Shown here piece after piece: positions 56,666 through 64,000 of a DNA stretch of 64,000 nt. Source of the stretch: Flavobacterium dauae (lineage in GTDB: Bacteria; Bacteroidota; Bacteroidia; Flavobacteriales; Flavobacteriaceae); the NCBI RefSeq assembly GCF_004151275.2, contig NZ_CP130821.1:62001-126000 (forward strand). Direction: 5' to 3'. The position numbers and the translations under genes are program-made. Every line of letters starts with the position of its first letter. Position 1 is the stretch's first letter. Below the pieces are notes generated by a model. The model searched no databases, was not told the DNA's origin, and saw only the letters and a program-made list of their open reading frames with translations.

Positions 56666-56738
56666 ATTATTTTTAACAGGTTACAAGTTATTCGCTTTGA
56701 TTATAAAAAGTTTAAACCATTCATAAAAAAATCCATCT

Positions 56739-57968
56739 TTATGAATTATCGTTTTCGTCTTCTTCGTGGTTTTCTGCTTCGGTTTGTAAATCTTCCGGTA
56801 GCTCTTCCTCTTTTGGTTTGCGGCGGTAAAGATATTTGTCGTAATATTTTTCAAACAAGGGCGTTGGTGCATTATCTTCGCCTAAAACAAATCCGTACGG
56901 ACGCAAGCCATCAACATTATCAAAAATAATCTTAAAAATGGCTAAAACAGGAATCGCTAAAAACATACCGGCAATTCCCCAGATAGATTCGGCAATGACA
57001 ATTCCAAACAAAACTACAAACGAATTTAACGCTACCTTAGAACCTATGATTTTAGGGGTAATGATGTTTCCGTCGATAGAATTTACAACTATTACGGCAA
57101 TTACTACCCACAACGCCTGAATGGGATCGCCTGTTGCTAAAGTAACCACCGCTGCCAATAGGGTTGCAGAGAAAATACCTATGTACGGAATTAAGTTTAA
57201 TACGCCACATAAAACCGCAAAAAGCAAGGCATATTTTATGCCGATGATGCTGTAAGCGATGAACATTAAGCTAGAAACTGCTATTACCTGTATTAACAAG
57301 CCAAAAATATATTGCTTGATGATACTTTGAATTTCGTTGATAACTTCTCTTACTTTTGACTGATCTGAAGGTGGAAAACACCATATTAAGAATTTTACCA
57401 AATGGCTGCGATACAACAAAAAGAAGAAAACTCCCAGAAACACAAAAGTAGAAGACGCCAACATTGAAGTTACCGATGTTAGGGCTGTACCAACAACACC
57501 AGAACCACGTTTAAGAACTTCTTCGGCATTTTTTTGGATATAGTTTATTTGTTCTTCTTCAGAAACGCCAAATCTATCGTAAACAAAAACCTGTGCTTCG
57601 TGAAACAATTTTTCGATCTGTTGCTGAAACTCTGGCAAATCTTCTGTAAACTGTGCCATTTGTGTGCCTATAAAGAAAAAAACAGCAATAACGGCTAAAC
57701 TAAAAAGTATTGGAGAAATAAGAGAAGATACAATACGTGGAAATTTTAATTTCCGTTCCAGAAAATTAGCTACGGGCAATAACAACATGGCTACCAAAAA
57801 ACCAATAACCAGCGGTACCAAAATAGATTTACCTACAATACTGATATAAGTAATTGCGATAATACTAAACAGCACACACGCCAAACGAATAACAAACGGG
57901 ACTTTGTTTTGTTGCCCGTTTGTATCGTTTATTTGTTCGTTTTTATTTTCCAATGATTTGTTTTCCAT
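56739..57968 (-). CDS. AI-2E family transporter (UPF0118-type permease)
   Basis: The 409-residue protein starts at the ATG at 57968, 10 bases after the stop of the CoA-transferase B gene. It has about eight membrane segments with a large periplasmic loop (QFTEDLPEFQQQIEKLFHEAQ, about residues 100-155) and the signature GVLNLIPYIGIFSATLLAAVVTL. A charged C-terminal tail follows (RRKPKEEELPEDLQTEAENHEEDENDNS). The family exports varied substrates, and some members are Na+/H+ antiporters; the name AI-2E is broad. The longer frame to 58010 runs into the neighbouring gene and was not used. Confidence 0.88.
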   Translation of the reverse strand: MENKSLENKNEQINDTNGQQNKVPFVIRLACVLFSIIAITYISIVGKSILVPLVIGFLVAMLLLPVANFLERKLKFPRIVSSLISPILFSLAVIAVFFFIGTQMAQFTEDLPEFQQQIEKLFHEAQVFVYDRFGVSEEEQINYIQKNAEEVLKRGSGVVGTALTSVTSMLASSTFVFLGVFFFLLYRSHLVKFLIWCFPPSDQSKVREVINEIQSIIKQYIFGLLIQVIAVSSLMFIAYSIIGIKYALLFAVLCGVLNLIPYIGIFSATLLAAVVTLATGDPIQALWVVIAVIVVNSIDGNIITPKIIGSKVALNSFVVLFGIVIAESIWGIAGMFLAIPVLAIFKIIFDNVDGLRPYGFVLGEDNAPTPLFEKYYDKYLYRRKPKEEELPEDLQTEAENHEEDENDNS

Positions 57969-57978
57969 AGCGTTGTTT

Positions 57979-58635
57979 TTAAACAGCCATTTCAGGTATA
58001 TCTCCCTCAATAATCAATTCGGCTTCGGTTGCTTTGATGATCTCTTCTACCGATACACCCGGAGCACGTTCCAGCAATTTAAAGCCATTCGGAGTAATTT
58101 CCATTAAAGCTAATTCGGTCACTACTTTTTTAACGCAGCCAACACCTGTTAAAGGCAACGTGCATTTTTTTAGTATTTTAGATTCGCCTGCTTTGTTAAC
58201 GTGCATCATAGCAACAATGATATTTTCTGCCGATGCTACCAAATCCATAGCACCACCCATACCTTTTACCATTTTTCCAGGGATTTTCCAGTTGGCAATG
58301 TCGCCGTTTTCAGAAACTTCCATAGCTCCTAAAATGGTTAAATCTACGTGTTGTGAACGAATCATTCCAAAGCTCATAGCCGAATCAAAGAATGATGCAC
58401 CAGGCAATGTGGTAATGGTTTGTTTACCTGCGTTGATTAAATCGGCATCTTCATCTCCTTCAAAAGGAAAAGGTCCCATACCTAACACGCCGTTTTCGGA
58501 CTGAAATTCAACGTTCATTCCTTCGGGAATATAATTTGCAACCAAGGTTGGAATACCAATTCCCAAGTTTACATAAAATCCGTCTTGTAATTCTTTGGCA
58601 ATGCGTTTTGCAATGCCTATTTTATCTAATGCCAT
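57979..58635 (-). CDS. scoB: CoA transferase subunit B (3-oxoacid CoA-transferase type)
   Basis: The 218-residue subunit carries the catalytic Glu in EFQSENGVLGMGP (SENG motif, about residue 52), LGIGIPTLVANYIPEG and VKGMGGAMDLVASAENIIVAMMHV. With subunit A it transfers CoA between succinyl-CoA or acetyl-CoA and acetoacetate-type acids. It starts 2 bases after the subunit A stop. Confidence 0.94.
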   Translation of the reverse strand: MALDKIGIAKRIAKELQDGFYVNLGIGIPTLVANYIPEGMNVEFQSENGVLGMGPFPFEGDEDADLINAGKQTITTLPGASFFDSAMSFGMIRSQHVDLTILGAMEVSENGDIANWKIPGKMVKGMGGAMDLVASAENIIVAMMHVNKAGESKILKKCTLPLTGVGCVKKVVTELALMEITPNGFKLLERAPGVSVEEIIKATEAELIIEGDIPEMAV

Positions 58636-58637
58636 AA

Positions 58638-59339
58638 TTAATCTCTTTTACGTACCGTTCGTTGTTCAATTCTTTTTTCATACTTTTCTCCTTGAAAAAT
58701 ACGCTTCACATAAATTCCCGGAATATGAATTTGGTTAGGATCTAATTCACCAAGCGGAACTAATTCTTCAACTTCGGCAATGGTAATTTTACCTGCACCT
58801 GCCATAACTGCATTAAAACTGCGTGTAGTTCCTTTGAAAATCAAGTTTCCAGCTTCGTCACCTTTCCACGCTTTTACAATGGCAAAATCGGCTTTAAAAG
58901 CTTCTTCCATTACATACATTTTTCCGTTGAATTCGCGTGTTTCTTTACCTTGGGCAACTTCGGTTCCGTAACCAGCCGGTGTAAAAAATGCAGGAATACC
59001 CGCTTGTGCCGCTCGACATTTTTCTGCCAATGTACCTTGTGGCGTTAATTCAACATCTAATTCGCCGCTTAACATCTGACGTTCAAATTCGGCGTTTTCA
59101 CCCACATAAGAGGCGATCATTTTTTTAACCTGTTTTTTTTGAAGCAATAATCCTAATCCAAAATCATCAACACCCGCGTTATTAGAAATACAGGTTAAAC
59201 CCGTAACGTTTTTACGAACCAGTTCGGCAATTGAATTTTCGGGAATACCGCTTAATCCAAATCCGCCAACCATAATGGTTTGATTATCTTGCACATCGTG
59301 TAATGCTTCTTGCGCATTGGCAACCTTTTTATTAATCAT
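58638..59339 (-). CDS. scoA: CoA transferase subunit A
   Basis: The 233-residue subunit contains the glycine-rich [15 protein letters not shown] (oxyanion loop), [17 protein letters not shown], and [29 protein letters not shown]. It pairs with subunit B and forms an operon continuing into the AI-2E permease. The operon may serve ketone-body or branched-chain acid use. Confidence 0.94.
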   Translation of the reverse strand: MINKKVANAQEALHDVQDNQTIMVGGFGLSGIPENSIAELVRKNVTGLTCISNNAGVDDFGLGLLLQKKQVKKMIASYVGENAEFERQMLSGELDVELTPQGTLAEKCRAAQAGIPAFFTPAGYGTEVAQGKETREFNGKMYVMEEAFKADFAIVKAWKGDEAGNLIFKGTTRSFNAVMAGAGKITIAEVEELVPLGELDPNQIHIPGIYVKRIFQGEKYEKRIEQRTVRKRD

Positions 59340-59371
59340 AATTATTTAGATTGTTAAGAGTATAAAAATAC

Positions 59372-59402
59372 AAAAAAAAACGGCTTGATTATTCAAGCCG
59401 TT
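59372..59402 (-). terminator. terminator of the O-methyltransferase-like gene
   Basis: On minus AACGGCTTGA (59393-59402) pairs with TCAAGCCGTT (59379-59388), loop of 4, followed by nine T. Confidence 0.85.
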
Positions 59403-59408
59403 GTATTT

Positions 59409-60230
59409 CTATAACGTTAAAAATAAATTATAGTTTTTCTTTAAATTATTATCTTTTTCAATGACAATAATTCCCGTTTTAAAAAAATCTATCGAATACG
59501 AATAATTGGTATTAAGTATATATTGCCACGCCTGTTTCATTTCATTGCTCCAGTTAATGTCATCAAATATAAAAACAGCATTGTTGTTTGAGTGATTCAG
59601 TAAATATTCATAATATTCGATTGTGGGTTTGTATTTGTGGTTGCCATCTATAAAAACAATATCAAATTTTATATTTAGATCATCTACCTCATGTAAAGTA
59701 TCTTTATAAAGTCCCTGAATTATTTTGTAATTACAATTTTTGTCTTCACTTATTTTAAGAAAGCGTTCGTTTGCAATTTTACACAAATCGGGCACACCTT
59801 CAAATGTTATGAAATTAGAGTTTTTTATATTGTTATTACCCAATGCTGCTATGAAATATTGCCCCGAAACACCAAGATTTGTGCCTATTTCTAATATGTT
59901 GGTTACTTTATCATTTTTTGATAGGAAATAAAAAAAATGACACCATTTAAGCTTACTTGCTGCCCTTTGATATACACTAGAAACCGTTTGCTTTTCATTT
60001 ATTCCAAATAAACTAAAATCTATCAGATCTTCTCTTTTAGATAATTCGTTTCCGTAAGAATCTAAGGTCTTTAAAGAATTTTTCTCTGTTGCACTTCCGT
60101 TAGCTTTTTTTGCTTTTAGAAAACTTGAAACGAATGTTTCGCCTGATGTAAAATTTGTTCTAATCTCATTTATACTTCTATTTTCGAATAATTTCGATTT
60201 GATCAAATGATTTATTTTACTGTATTTCAT
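59409..60230 (-). CDS. O-methyltransferase-like class I SAM methyltransferase
   Basis: The 273-residue protein has VTNILEIGTNLGVSGQYFIAAL (motif I, about residue 112), NFITFEGVPDLCKIANERF, FDIVFIDGNHKYKPTIEYYEYLL and AVFIFDDINWSNEMKQAW, as in methyltransferase-24 family enzymes. The N-terminal 90 residues are basic and unlike known domains. It is AT-rich and Asn/Lys-rich, suggesting less optimised codon use. The substrate is unknown; such enzymes often act on cell-surface sugars in Bacteroidota. It has its own promoter and terminator. Confidence 0.8.
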   Translation of the reverse strand: MKYSKINHLIKSKLFENRSINEIRTNFTSGETFVSSFLKAKKANGSATEKNSLKTLDSYGNELSKREDLIDFSLFGINEKQTVSSVYQRAASKLKWCHFFYFLSKNDKVTNILEIGTNLGVSGQYFIAALGNNNIKNSNFITFEGVPDLCKIANERFLKISEDKNCNYKIIQGLYKDTLHEVDDLNIKFDIVFIDGNHKYKPTIEYYEYLLNHSNNNAVFIFDDINWSNEMKQAWQYILNTNYSYSIDFFKTGIIVIEKDNNLKKNYNLFLTL

Positions 60231-60247
60231 ACGTTCAATTATACGTC

Positions 60248-60255
60248 CAAATATA
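60248..60255 (-). promoter_or_regulatory. -7 promoter element TATATTTG of the O-methyltransferase-like gene
   Basis: Exact TAnnTTTG on minus, 17 bases upstream of the ATG at 60230. Confidence 0.6.
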
Positions 60256-60256
60256 A

Positions 60257-60289
60257 CAAAAAAACGACTTCAAAATAAGAAGTCGTTTT
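60257..60289 (-). terminator. terminator of the RicT-gldH-PBP1A operon
   Basis: AAAACGACTTC (60261-60271) and GAAGTCGTTTT (60279-60289) form an 11-bp stem with a 7-base loop, followed on minus by a T run. Confidence 0.85.
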
Positions 60290-60294
60290 AAATA

Positions 60295-62658
60295 TTAAAA
60301 ATCAAATTCCAGAGGAACGCTTTGTTTTGGCGGTGCCAAACTGTCTTTTTTGCTTTCAGGTAATCCAAAAACAGAATCAGGATCGATTAATGAATCATTT
60401 GCCGCCCGTTTCCAGCAATCAACCAAGATACTTATGTTAGATGGTCGTTCAAAATCTTCGTCGGAAACATACAAGGTTTTATCGGCATAACATTTTTTCA
60501 TAAAAATACCCCAGATAGGTAACGCCATAGTGGCACCTTGCCCGTAAACAGTTGATCTAAAATGTGCGGCACGATCTTCGTTACCCACCCATATACCGGT
60601 AACTAAGTTGGGAACCATACCAATAAACCATCCGTCAGAATTGTTTTGTGTTGTTCCTGTTTTACCTGCAATAGGGTTTTTAAAGGCATACGGATAACCG
60701 GTCATTACGTGGTATCCTGCACCACCGGATCCGGTATAACGCAAACGTCCGCCCGATCCACCTTCGGTTACGCCTTCTAATAATTTTACAATGGCATACG
60801 CAATGTCTTTATTCATTACATCACGCGTTTCCATTCTCGATTCAAATAATACTACTCCGTGTTTATCGGTAATTTTATTAATGAAACGTGGTTTTACGTA
60901 CACCCCTTGATTTGCAAAGGTACTGTAAGCCGCAACCATATCGCTTACGGTAATTTCTACAGCACCTAACGCAATGGCGGGCGACTGTGGAATATCGGAT
61001 TTTACACCTAAATCTCTACACAAATTAATAACCGCTTTTGGCCCTACACGATCCATTAAACGTGCTGTTACGGTGTTTAACGATTGTGCCAAAGCATATT
61101 TCATTGTTACGGTACCGTAATATTTACCTCCGGAATTTCTTGGCGACCAATCTTTCTGGATACCGTAACGTCCCCTAGGCATGGTAAAAGGTCCGTCGTA
61201 AATATAATCACAAGGACTCATTCCTAACTGGTCAATTGCCGTTGCATACACAAACGGCTTAAATGTTGACCCCACCTGGCGTGCTCCCTGAGCAACGTGA
61301 TCGTACTGAAAATGTTTGTAATCTATACCTCCTACCCATGCTTTTACATTACCGGTAATAGGTTCCATAGACATCATACCCGACTGTAAAAAATGTTTGT
61401 AATAAACAATAGAATCAAGTGGTGACATTAACGTATCTTTTTCGCCTTTCCAGGTAAAAACCGACATTTTAGTTTTTATGCTGAACGATTTAATAATGTC
61501 TTCTTCTGATTTGCCTTGCTCACTCATTTGTCGCCAACGTTCTGAGTTCCGCATGGCACGATTTATGATTTTTTTAGTTTCGTTTTGGTTGATTTTAATA
61601 AACGGTGCATTTTTATTGCTTTTCTGCTGTTTAAAAAACTCTTTTTGCAAATTTGCAAGGTGCATTTCTACAGCTTCTTCGGCATATTCCTGCATACGTG
61701 AATCAATAGTGGTATAAATGCGTAACCCGTCGCGGTAAATATCGTAAGTAGATCCGTCTTTCTTAGGGTTTTCTTTTACCCATTTACGCATATAATCACG
61801 CAGGTATTCACGGAAATAAGTGGCATAACCTCTGGTATGTGTTTGCGGGGTAAAGTTAACCTTTAACGGTATTGCCTGATATTTTTCTTTCTCTTCTTTG
61901 GTTAGGTATCCGTTTTTCTCCATTTGCCCCAATACAATATTTCTTCTGGTTTGAGAACGTTCCGGATTAAAACGTGGATTGTAACGAGAAGGGGCCTGCA
62001 ACATTCCTACTAAAACAGCAGCTTCTTCTACTGTAAGGTTTTTAGGCTCTTTATTAAAATAAATATTTGATGCCGAACGGATACCATATGCATTACTTAC
62101 AAAATCAACGGTATTTAAATAATAAGCAATAATTTCGTTTTTAGTGTATTGACGTTCTAATTTTACGGCAATAATCCACTCTTTCACTTTTTGAATGACG
62201 CGGTACAGTTTATTGCTTGATCCGGAACTACCGTGAAACAAGTTTTTTGCCAACTGTTGCGTAATGGTACTTGCACCACCGCTTGATCCTGCCGAAAATA
62301 TGGCACGAAGTGTTCCTTTGGCATCAATACCCGAATGTGAATAAAAACGTTCGTCTTCGGTGGCGACCAGTGCATCTACCAAATGCTGCGGCAATTCTTC
62401 GTATTTTACCGGAATACGGTTTTCCAAATAAAATTTACCAAGGGTTTTTCCGTCTGCCGAAATAATTTCTGTAGCAACACTTGATTCCGGATTTTCAAGC
62501 TCGTCAAAGGTTGGCATAGCACCAAAAATCCCCCAGTTTGCAAAAGCAAAAATCAAAACAACGAAGATAATACCTGCTGCAAACAGTTTCCAGAATAACC
62601 CTAAATACTTTCTGTTGTTTGATTTATTTTTCTTTTTTGGATCTGTTATTTTTTCCAT
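60295..62658 (-). CDS. class A penicillin-binding protein 1A
   Basis: The 787-residue peptidoglycan synthase has a cytoplasmic start, one membrane helix (about residues 22-43), and a glycosyltransferase-51 domain with ATEDERFYSHSG (catalytic Glu) and GASTITQQLAKNLF. The transpeptidase domain carries GSTFKPFVYATAI (active-site Ser in STFK), SLNTVTARL (SxN) and IAGKTGTTQNNSDGWFIGM (KTG). It follows gldH by 13 bases and ends with a strong terminator. Confidence 0.95.
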   Translation of the reverse strand: MEKITDPKKKNKSNNRKYLGLFWKLFAAGIIFVVLIFAFANWGIFGAMPTFDELENPESSVATEIISADGKTLGKFYLENRIPVKYEELPQHLVDALVATEDERFYSHSGIDAKGTLRAIFSAGSSGGASTITQQLAKNLFHGSSGSSNKLYRVIQKVKEWIIAVKLERQYTKNEIIAYYLNTVDFVSNAYGIRSASNIYFNKEPKNLTVEEAAVLVGMLQAPSRYNPRFNPERSQTRRNIVLGQMEKNGYLTKEEKEKYQAIPLKVNFTPQTHTRGYATYFREYLRDYMRKWVKENPKKDGSTYDIYRDGLRIYTTIDSRMQEYAEEAVEMHLANLQKEFFKQQKSNKNAPFIKINQNETKKIINRAMRNSERWRQMSEQGKSEEDIIKSFSIKTKMSVFTWKGEKDTLMSPLDSIVYYKHFLQSGMMSMEPITGNVKAWVGGIDYKHFQYDHVAQGARQVGSTFKPFVYATAIDQLGMSPCDYIYDGPFTMPRGRYGIQKDWSPRNSGGKYYGTVTMKYALAQSLNTVTARLMDRVGPKAVINLCRDLGVKSDIPQSPAIALGAVEITVSDMVAAYSTFANQGVYVKPRFINKITDKHGVVLFESRMETRDVMNKDIAYAIVKLLEGVTEGGSGGRLRYTGSGGAGYHVMTGYPYAFKNPIAGKTGTTQNNSDGWFIGMVPNLVTGIWVGNEDRAAHFRSTVYGQGATMALPIWGIFMKKCYADKTLYVSDEDFERPSNISILVDCWKRAANDSLIDPDSVFGLPESKKDSLAPPKQSVPLEFDF

Positions 62659-62671
62659 AATACTTTATGAA

Positions 62672-63163
62672 TTATTGTAATTGTAAACCAACTTCCGAAA
62701 CGCCTTCTAACACCTCATCGCCTTTTAGTTCGTTTAACTTTCTTATGGCGTGTTCTACTTCAACTTTATAAACACCTTGCTTTTTAAAGGTAATGTTTTC
62801 CCGCCAAAAAAGCTTGTGTTCTTTTACATCGGTAAACCCTGTTCCTAACATACTGCCATCGGGATTTGCCATTTGATATTGCAATGTATCAACAGTTGGG
62901 GTTCCTTCGGGCGGAAACATTTTTATGATAACAAACAAATTGCTGTAAGGATACTCGTTAGTAGTTCGAATATTCAGATAAGCATTGTGTGTACTAAGGG
63001 TATCTAACGATTCAAAATCAAATACTAATGGTTCATTTTTTTTCCAGCCATCGGGCAACGATTGGTATTCATTGAAAAAATCGGTAGAATTACAAGCTGT
63101 AAATACCGCCATTGCTGATAAAGCAACAATTTTAAAGAATGTTCTTTTATTGTTTATTACCAT
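62672..63163 (-). CDS. gldH: gliding motility lipoprotein GldH
   Basis: The 163-residue lipoprotein begins MVINNKRTFFKIVALSAMAVFTAC with the lipobox Cys24. It continues DFFNEYQSLPDGWKKNEPLVFDFESLDTLSTHNAYLNIRTTNEYPYSNLF, characteristic of GldH. In Flavobacterium johnsoniae GldH is required for gliding. Its ATG at 63163 lies 17 bases inside the upstream RicT-type gene, so the two are coupled; the longer frame to 63382 runs antiparallel in frame to that gene and is not used. Confidence 0.92.
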   Translation of the reverse strand: MVINNKRTFFKIVALSAMAVFTACNSTDFFNEYQSLPDGWKKNEPLVFDFESLDTLSTHNAYLNIRTTNEYPYSNLFVIIKMFPPEGTPTVDTLQYQMANPDGSMLGTGFTDVKEHKLFWRENITFKKQGVYKVEVEHAIRKLNELKGDEVLEGVSEVGLQLQ

Positions 63164-64000
63164 CGGAGTTGTTGTTTGGTTTGTTTCCGTTATTCTTATT
63201 TGGTTTTCTAAAATTCTTTTTACGTGCCTGGTTTTTGTTGTTGTTTGTCGTGTTATTTTCTTGTGCCGGCTTGTTATTTGGCACGTTTTGTTTAGGCTTT
63301 TCCGCTGGATTTGTATTTGTGGTTTTTGGCTGATTATTTCGTTGTGGTTTTCTCGATGTTTTTTGTTCGGTTGATGCCGCATTATTTGATCGTAAAGGTT
63401 TTTTATCTTTCTCTACGGTTGGTTTCCCCGATGAATCAGCGGCTACCTTATCTGTTTTTTTGTTTCGGGTAGCACGTTTTTTACGTTTTGGCTGATCGAA
63501 ACGCGACAAACTGTCTTCGGCAACTACACTTTGCAATGAAGTGGTATTCTCTTCTTCAAAGACATAATCTTCTATATTATCAATAATTTGCCCTTGTTTG
63601 TTTAATGCAATGATTTCTTTTACCTGTGCCACTTCTATTTTATACCAATTGGCATTGTTTGTTGGAAAAGCAAACCACATTACCTCTTTAAAAATATCGA
63701 TTTTTTGGCAATAAGCCTCTCCGTTTTTCGTAACTAATTTGGTATCGGTATCGGGCATCCCTTTTAAAGCATCCAGATACGTGTCTAATTCATAATTCAA
63801 ACAACATTTCAGCTTACCGCATTGCCCGGCTAATTTTTGTGGATTTAGCGATAATTGCTGATAACGTGCTGCTGCTGTGTTTACACTTCTAAAATCGGTT
63901 AACCAGGTAGAACAGCACAATTCGCGTCCACACGAGCCAATTCCGCCTAAACGAGCTGCTTCCTGACGAAAACCTACCTGTTTCATTTCGATTCGGGTAT
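63147..64000 (-). CDS. RicT/PSP1-domain protein, 5' end outside the window
   Basis: At least 284 C-terminal residues are visible; the frame stays open through the window edge (TRIEMKQVGF precedes the first ATG). The PSP1 domain shows GGIGSCGRELCCSTWLTDF and AGQCGKLKCCLNYELDTY, with the C...CC and C...CC clusters that bind Fe-S in Bacillus RicT (YaaT). From about residue 155 of the visible part there is a 120-residue disordered tail very rich in Lys, Asn, Gln and Thr. In Bacillus RicT works with RNase Y in mRNA maturation; the tail may bind RNA (inferred). gldH overlaps its last 17 bases. Confidence 0.88.
   Translation of the reverse strand, partial: TRIEMKQVGFRQEAARLGGIGSCGRELCCSTWLTDFRSVNTAAARYQQLSLNPQKLAGQCGKLKCCLNYELDTYLDALKGMPDTDTKLVTKNGEAYCQKIDIFKEVMWFAFPTNNANWYKIEVAQVKEIIALNKQGQIIDNIEDYVFEEENTTSLQSVVAEDSLSRFDQPKRKKRATRNKKTDKVAADSSGKPTVEKDKKPLRSNNAASTEQKTSRKPQRNNQPKTTNTNPAEKPKQNVPNNKPAQENNTTNNNKNQARKKNFRKPNKNNGNKPNNNSDGNKQ

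Noticed and set aside
63172..63382. N-terminal extension of gldH to 63382
   Set aside because: This part overlaps the disordered tail of the upstream RicT gene in another frame on the same strand; family members start at the lipoprotein signal (63163).

Overview
The window is a low-GC chromosomal segment from a member of the Bacteroidota, most likely family Flavobacteriaceae (Flavobacterium/Myroides-like). The evidence is the Bacteroidota -7 promoter motif TAnnTTTG in front of many genes, the near absence of Shine-Dalgarno sequences, the gliding-motility lipoprotein gene gldH beside a RicT/PSP1 gene, many lipobox-type lipoproteins and SusC-like barrels ending in Phe, and an atpD-atpC pair separate from the rest of the ATP synthase genes. 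I cannot name the species.

Layout. 0-4.4 kb: a starch-synthase-like domain protein, a DUF4270 lipoprotein and glmS in one tight operon. 4.6-6.5 kb: atpD-atpC. 6.5-9.6 kb (minus strand): mechanosensitive channel, OmpA-like lipoprotein and exonuclease III. 9.7-16.2 kb: a small outer-membrane barrel protein, then two M13 zinc metallopeptidase genes. Between the peptidase genes lie two related small lipoprotein genes and a 40-codon coding relic that looks like the tail of a secreted toxin. 16.2-24.7 kb: an SCO copper chaperone followed by a metal-uptake cluster. This cluster holds feoA, feoB and a tiny FeoB-associated Cys-rich protein; then a DtxR/MntR-type regulator with an Nramp transporter fused to a universal-stress domain; and, divergently, a TonB receptor with a secreted thioredoxin. 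A perfect inverted repeat sits on the -7 element of the TonB receptor promoter.

24.8-35.3 kb: a small membrane protein of the cytochrome-b-like type, two overlapping RlpA genes, a CYTH protein, a Gcr-type membrane protein, dinB, an Omp28-like lipoprotein divergent from TlpA and DUF6029 genes, and rpsA. 35.3-42.2 kb: tRNA-Val and a complete rRNA operon (16S, tRNA-Ile, tRNA-Ala, 23S, 5S) with three look-alike stable-RNA promoters, its spacers and flanks filled with AT-rich repeats. 42.2-54.0 kb is the most accessory-looking part: an operon with two secreted proteins of unknown role and a methyltransferase, DUF808, a second methyltransferase with DUF4256, an MBL-fold hydrolase with DUF4026, a decayed IS256-type transposase, a GNAT enzyme, a zinc-ribbon protein and a GNAT-nitrilase fusion.

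54.2-64.0 kb (all minus strand): a lipoprotein, a pentapeptide-repeat protein translationally coupled to an RlmI-type rRNA methyltransferase, an AI-2E-type permease with the two CoA-transferase subunits, an O-methyltransferase-like protein, and the RicT-gldH-PBP1A operon, which runs off the window end.

Most of the window is ordinary flavobacterial core genome. The parts I would look at again are the toxin-tail/immunity-like lipoprotein remnant between the two M13 peptidases, the metal-uptake cluster with its shared operator, the repeat-laden rRNA operon, and the starch-synthase-like protein that lacks the substrate-binding motif.
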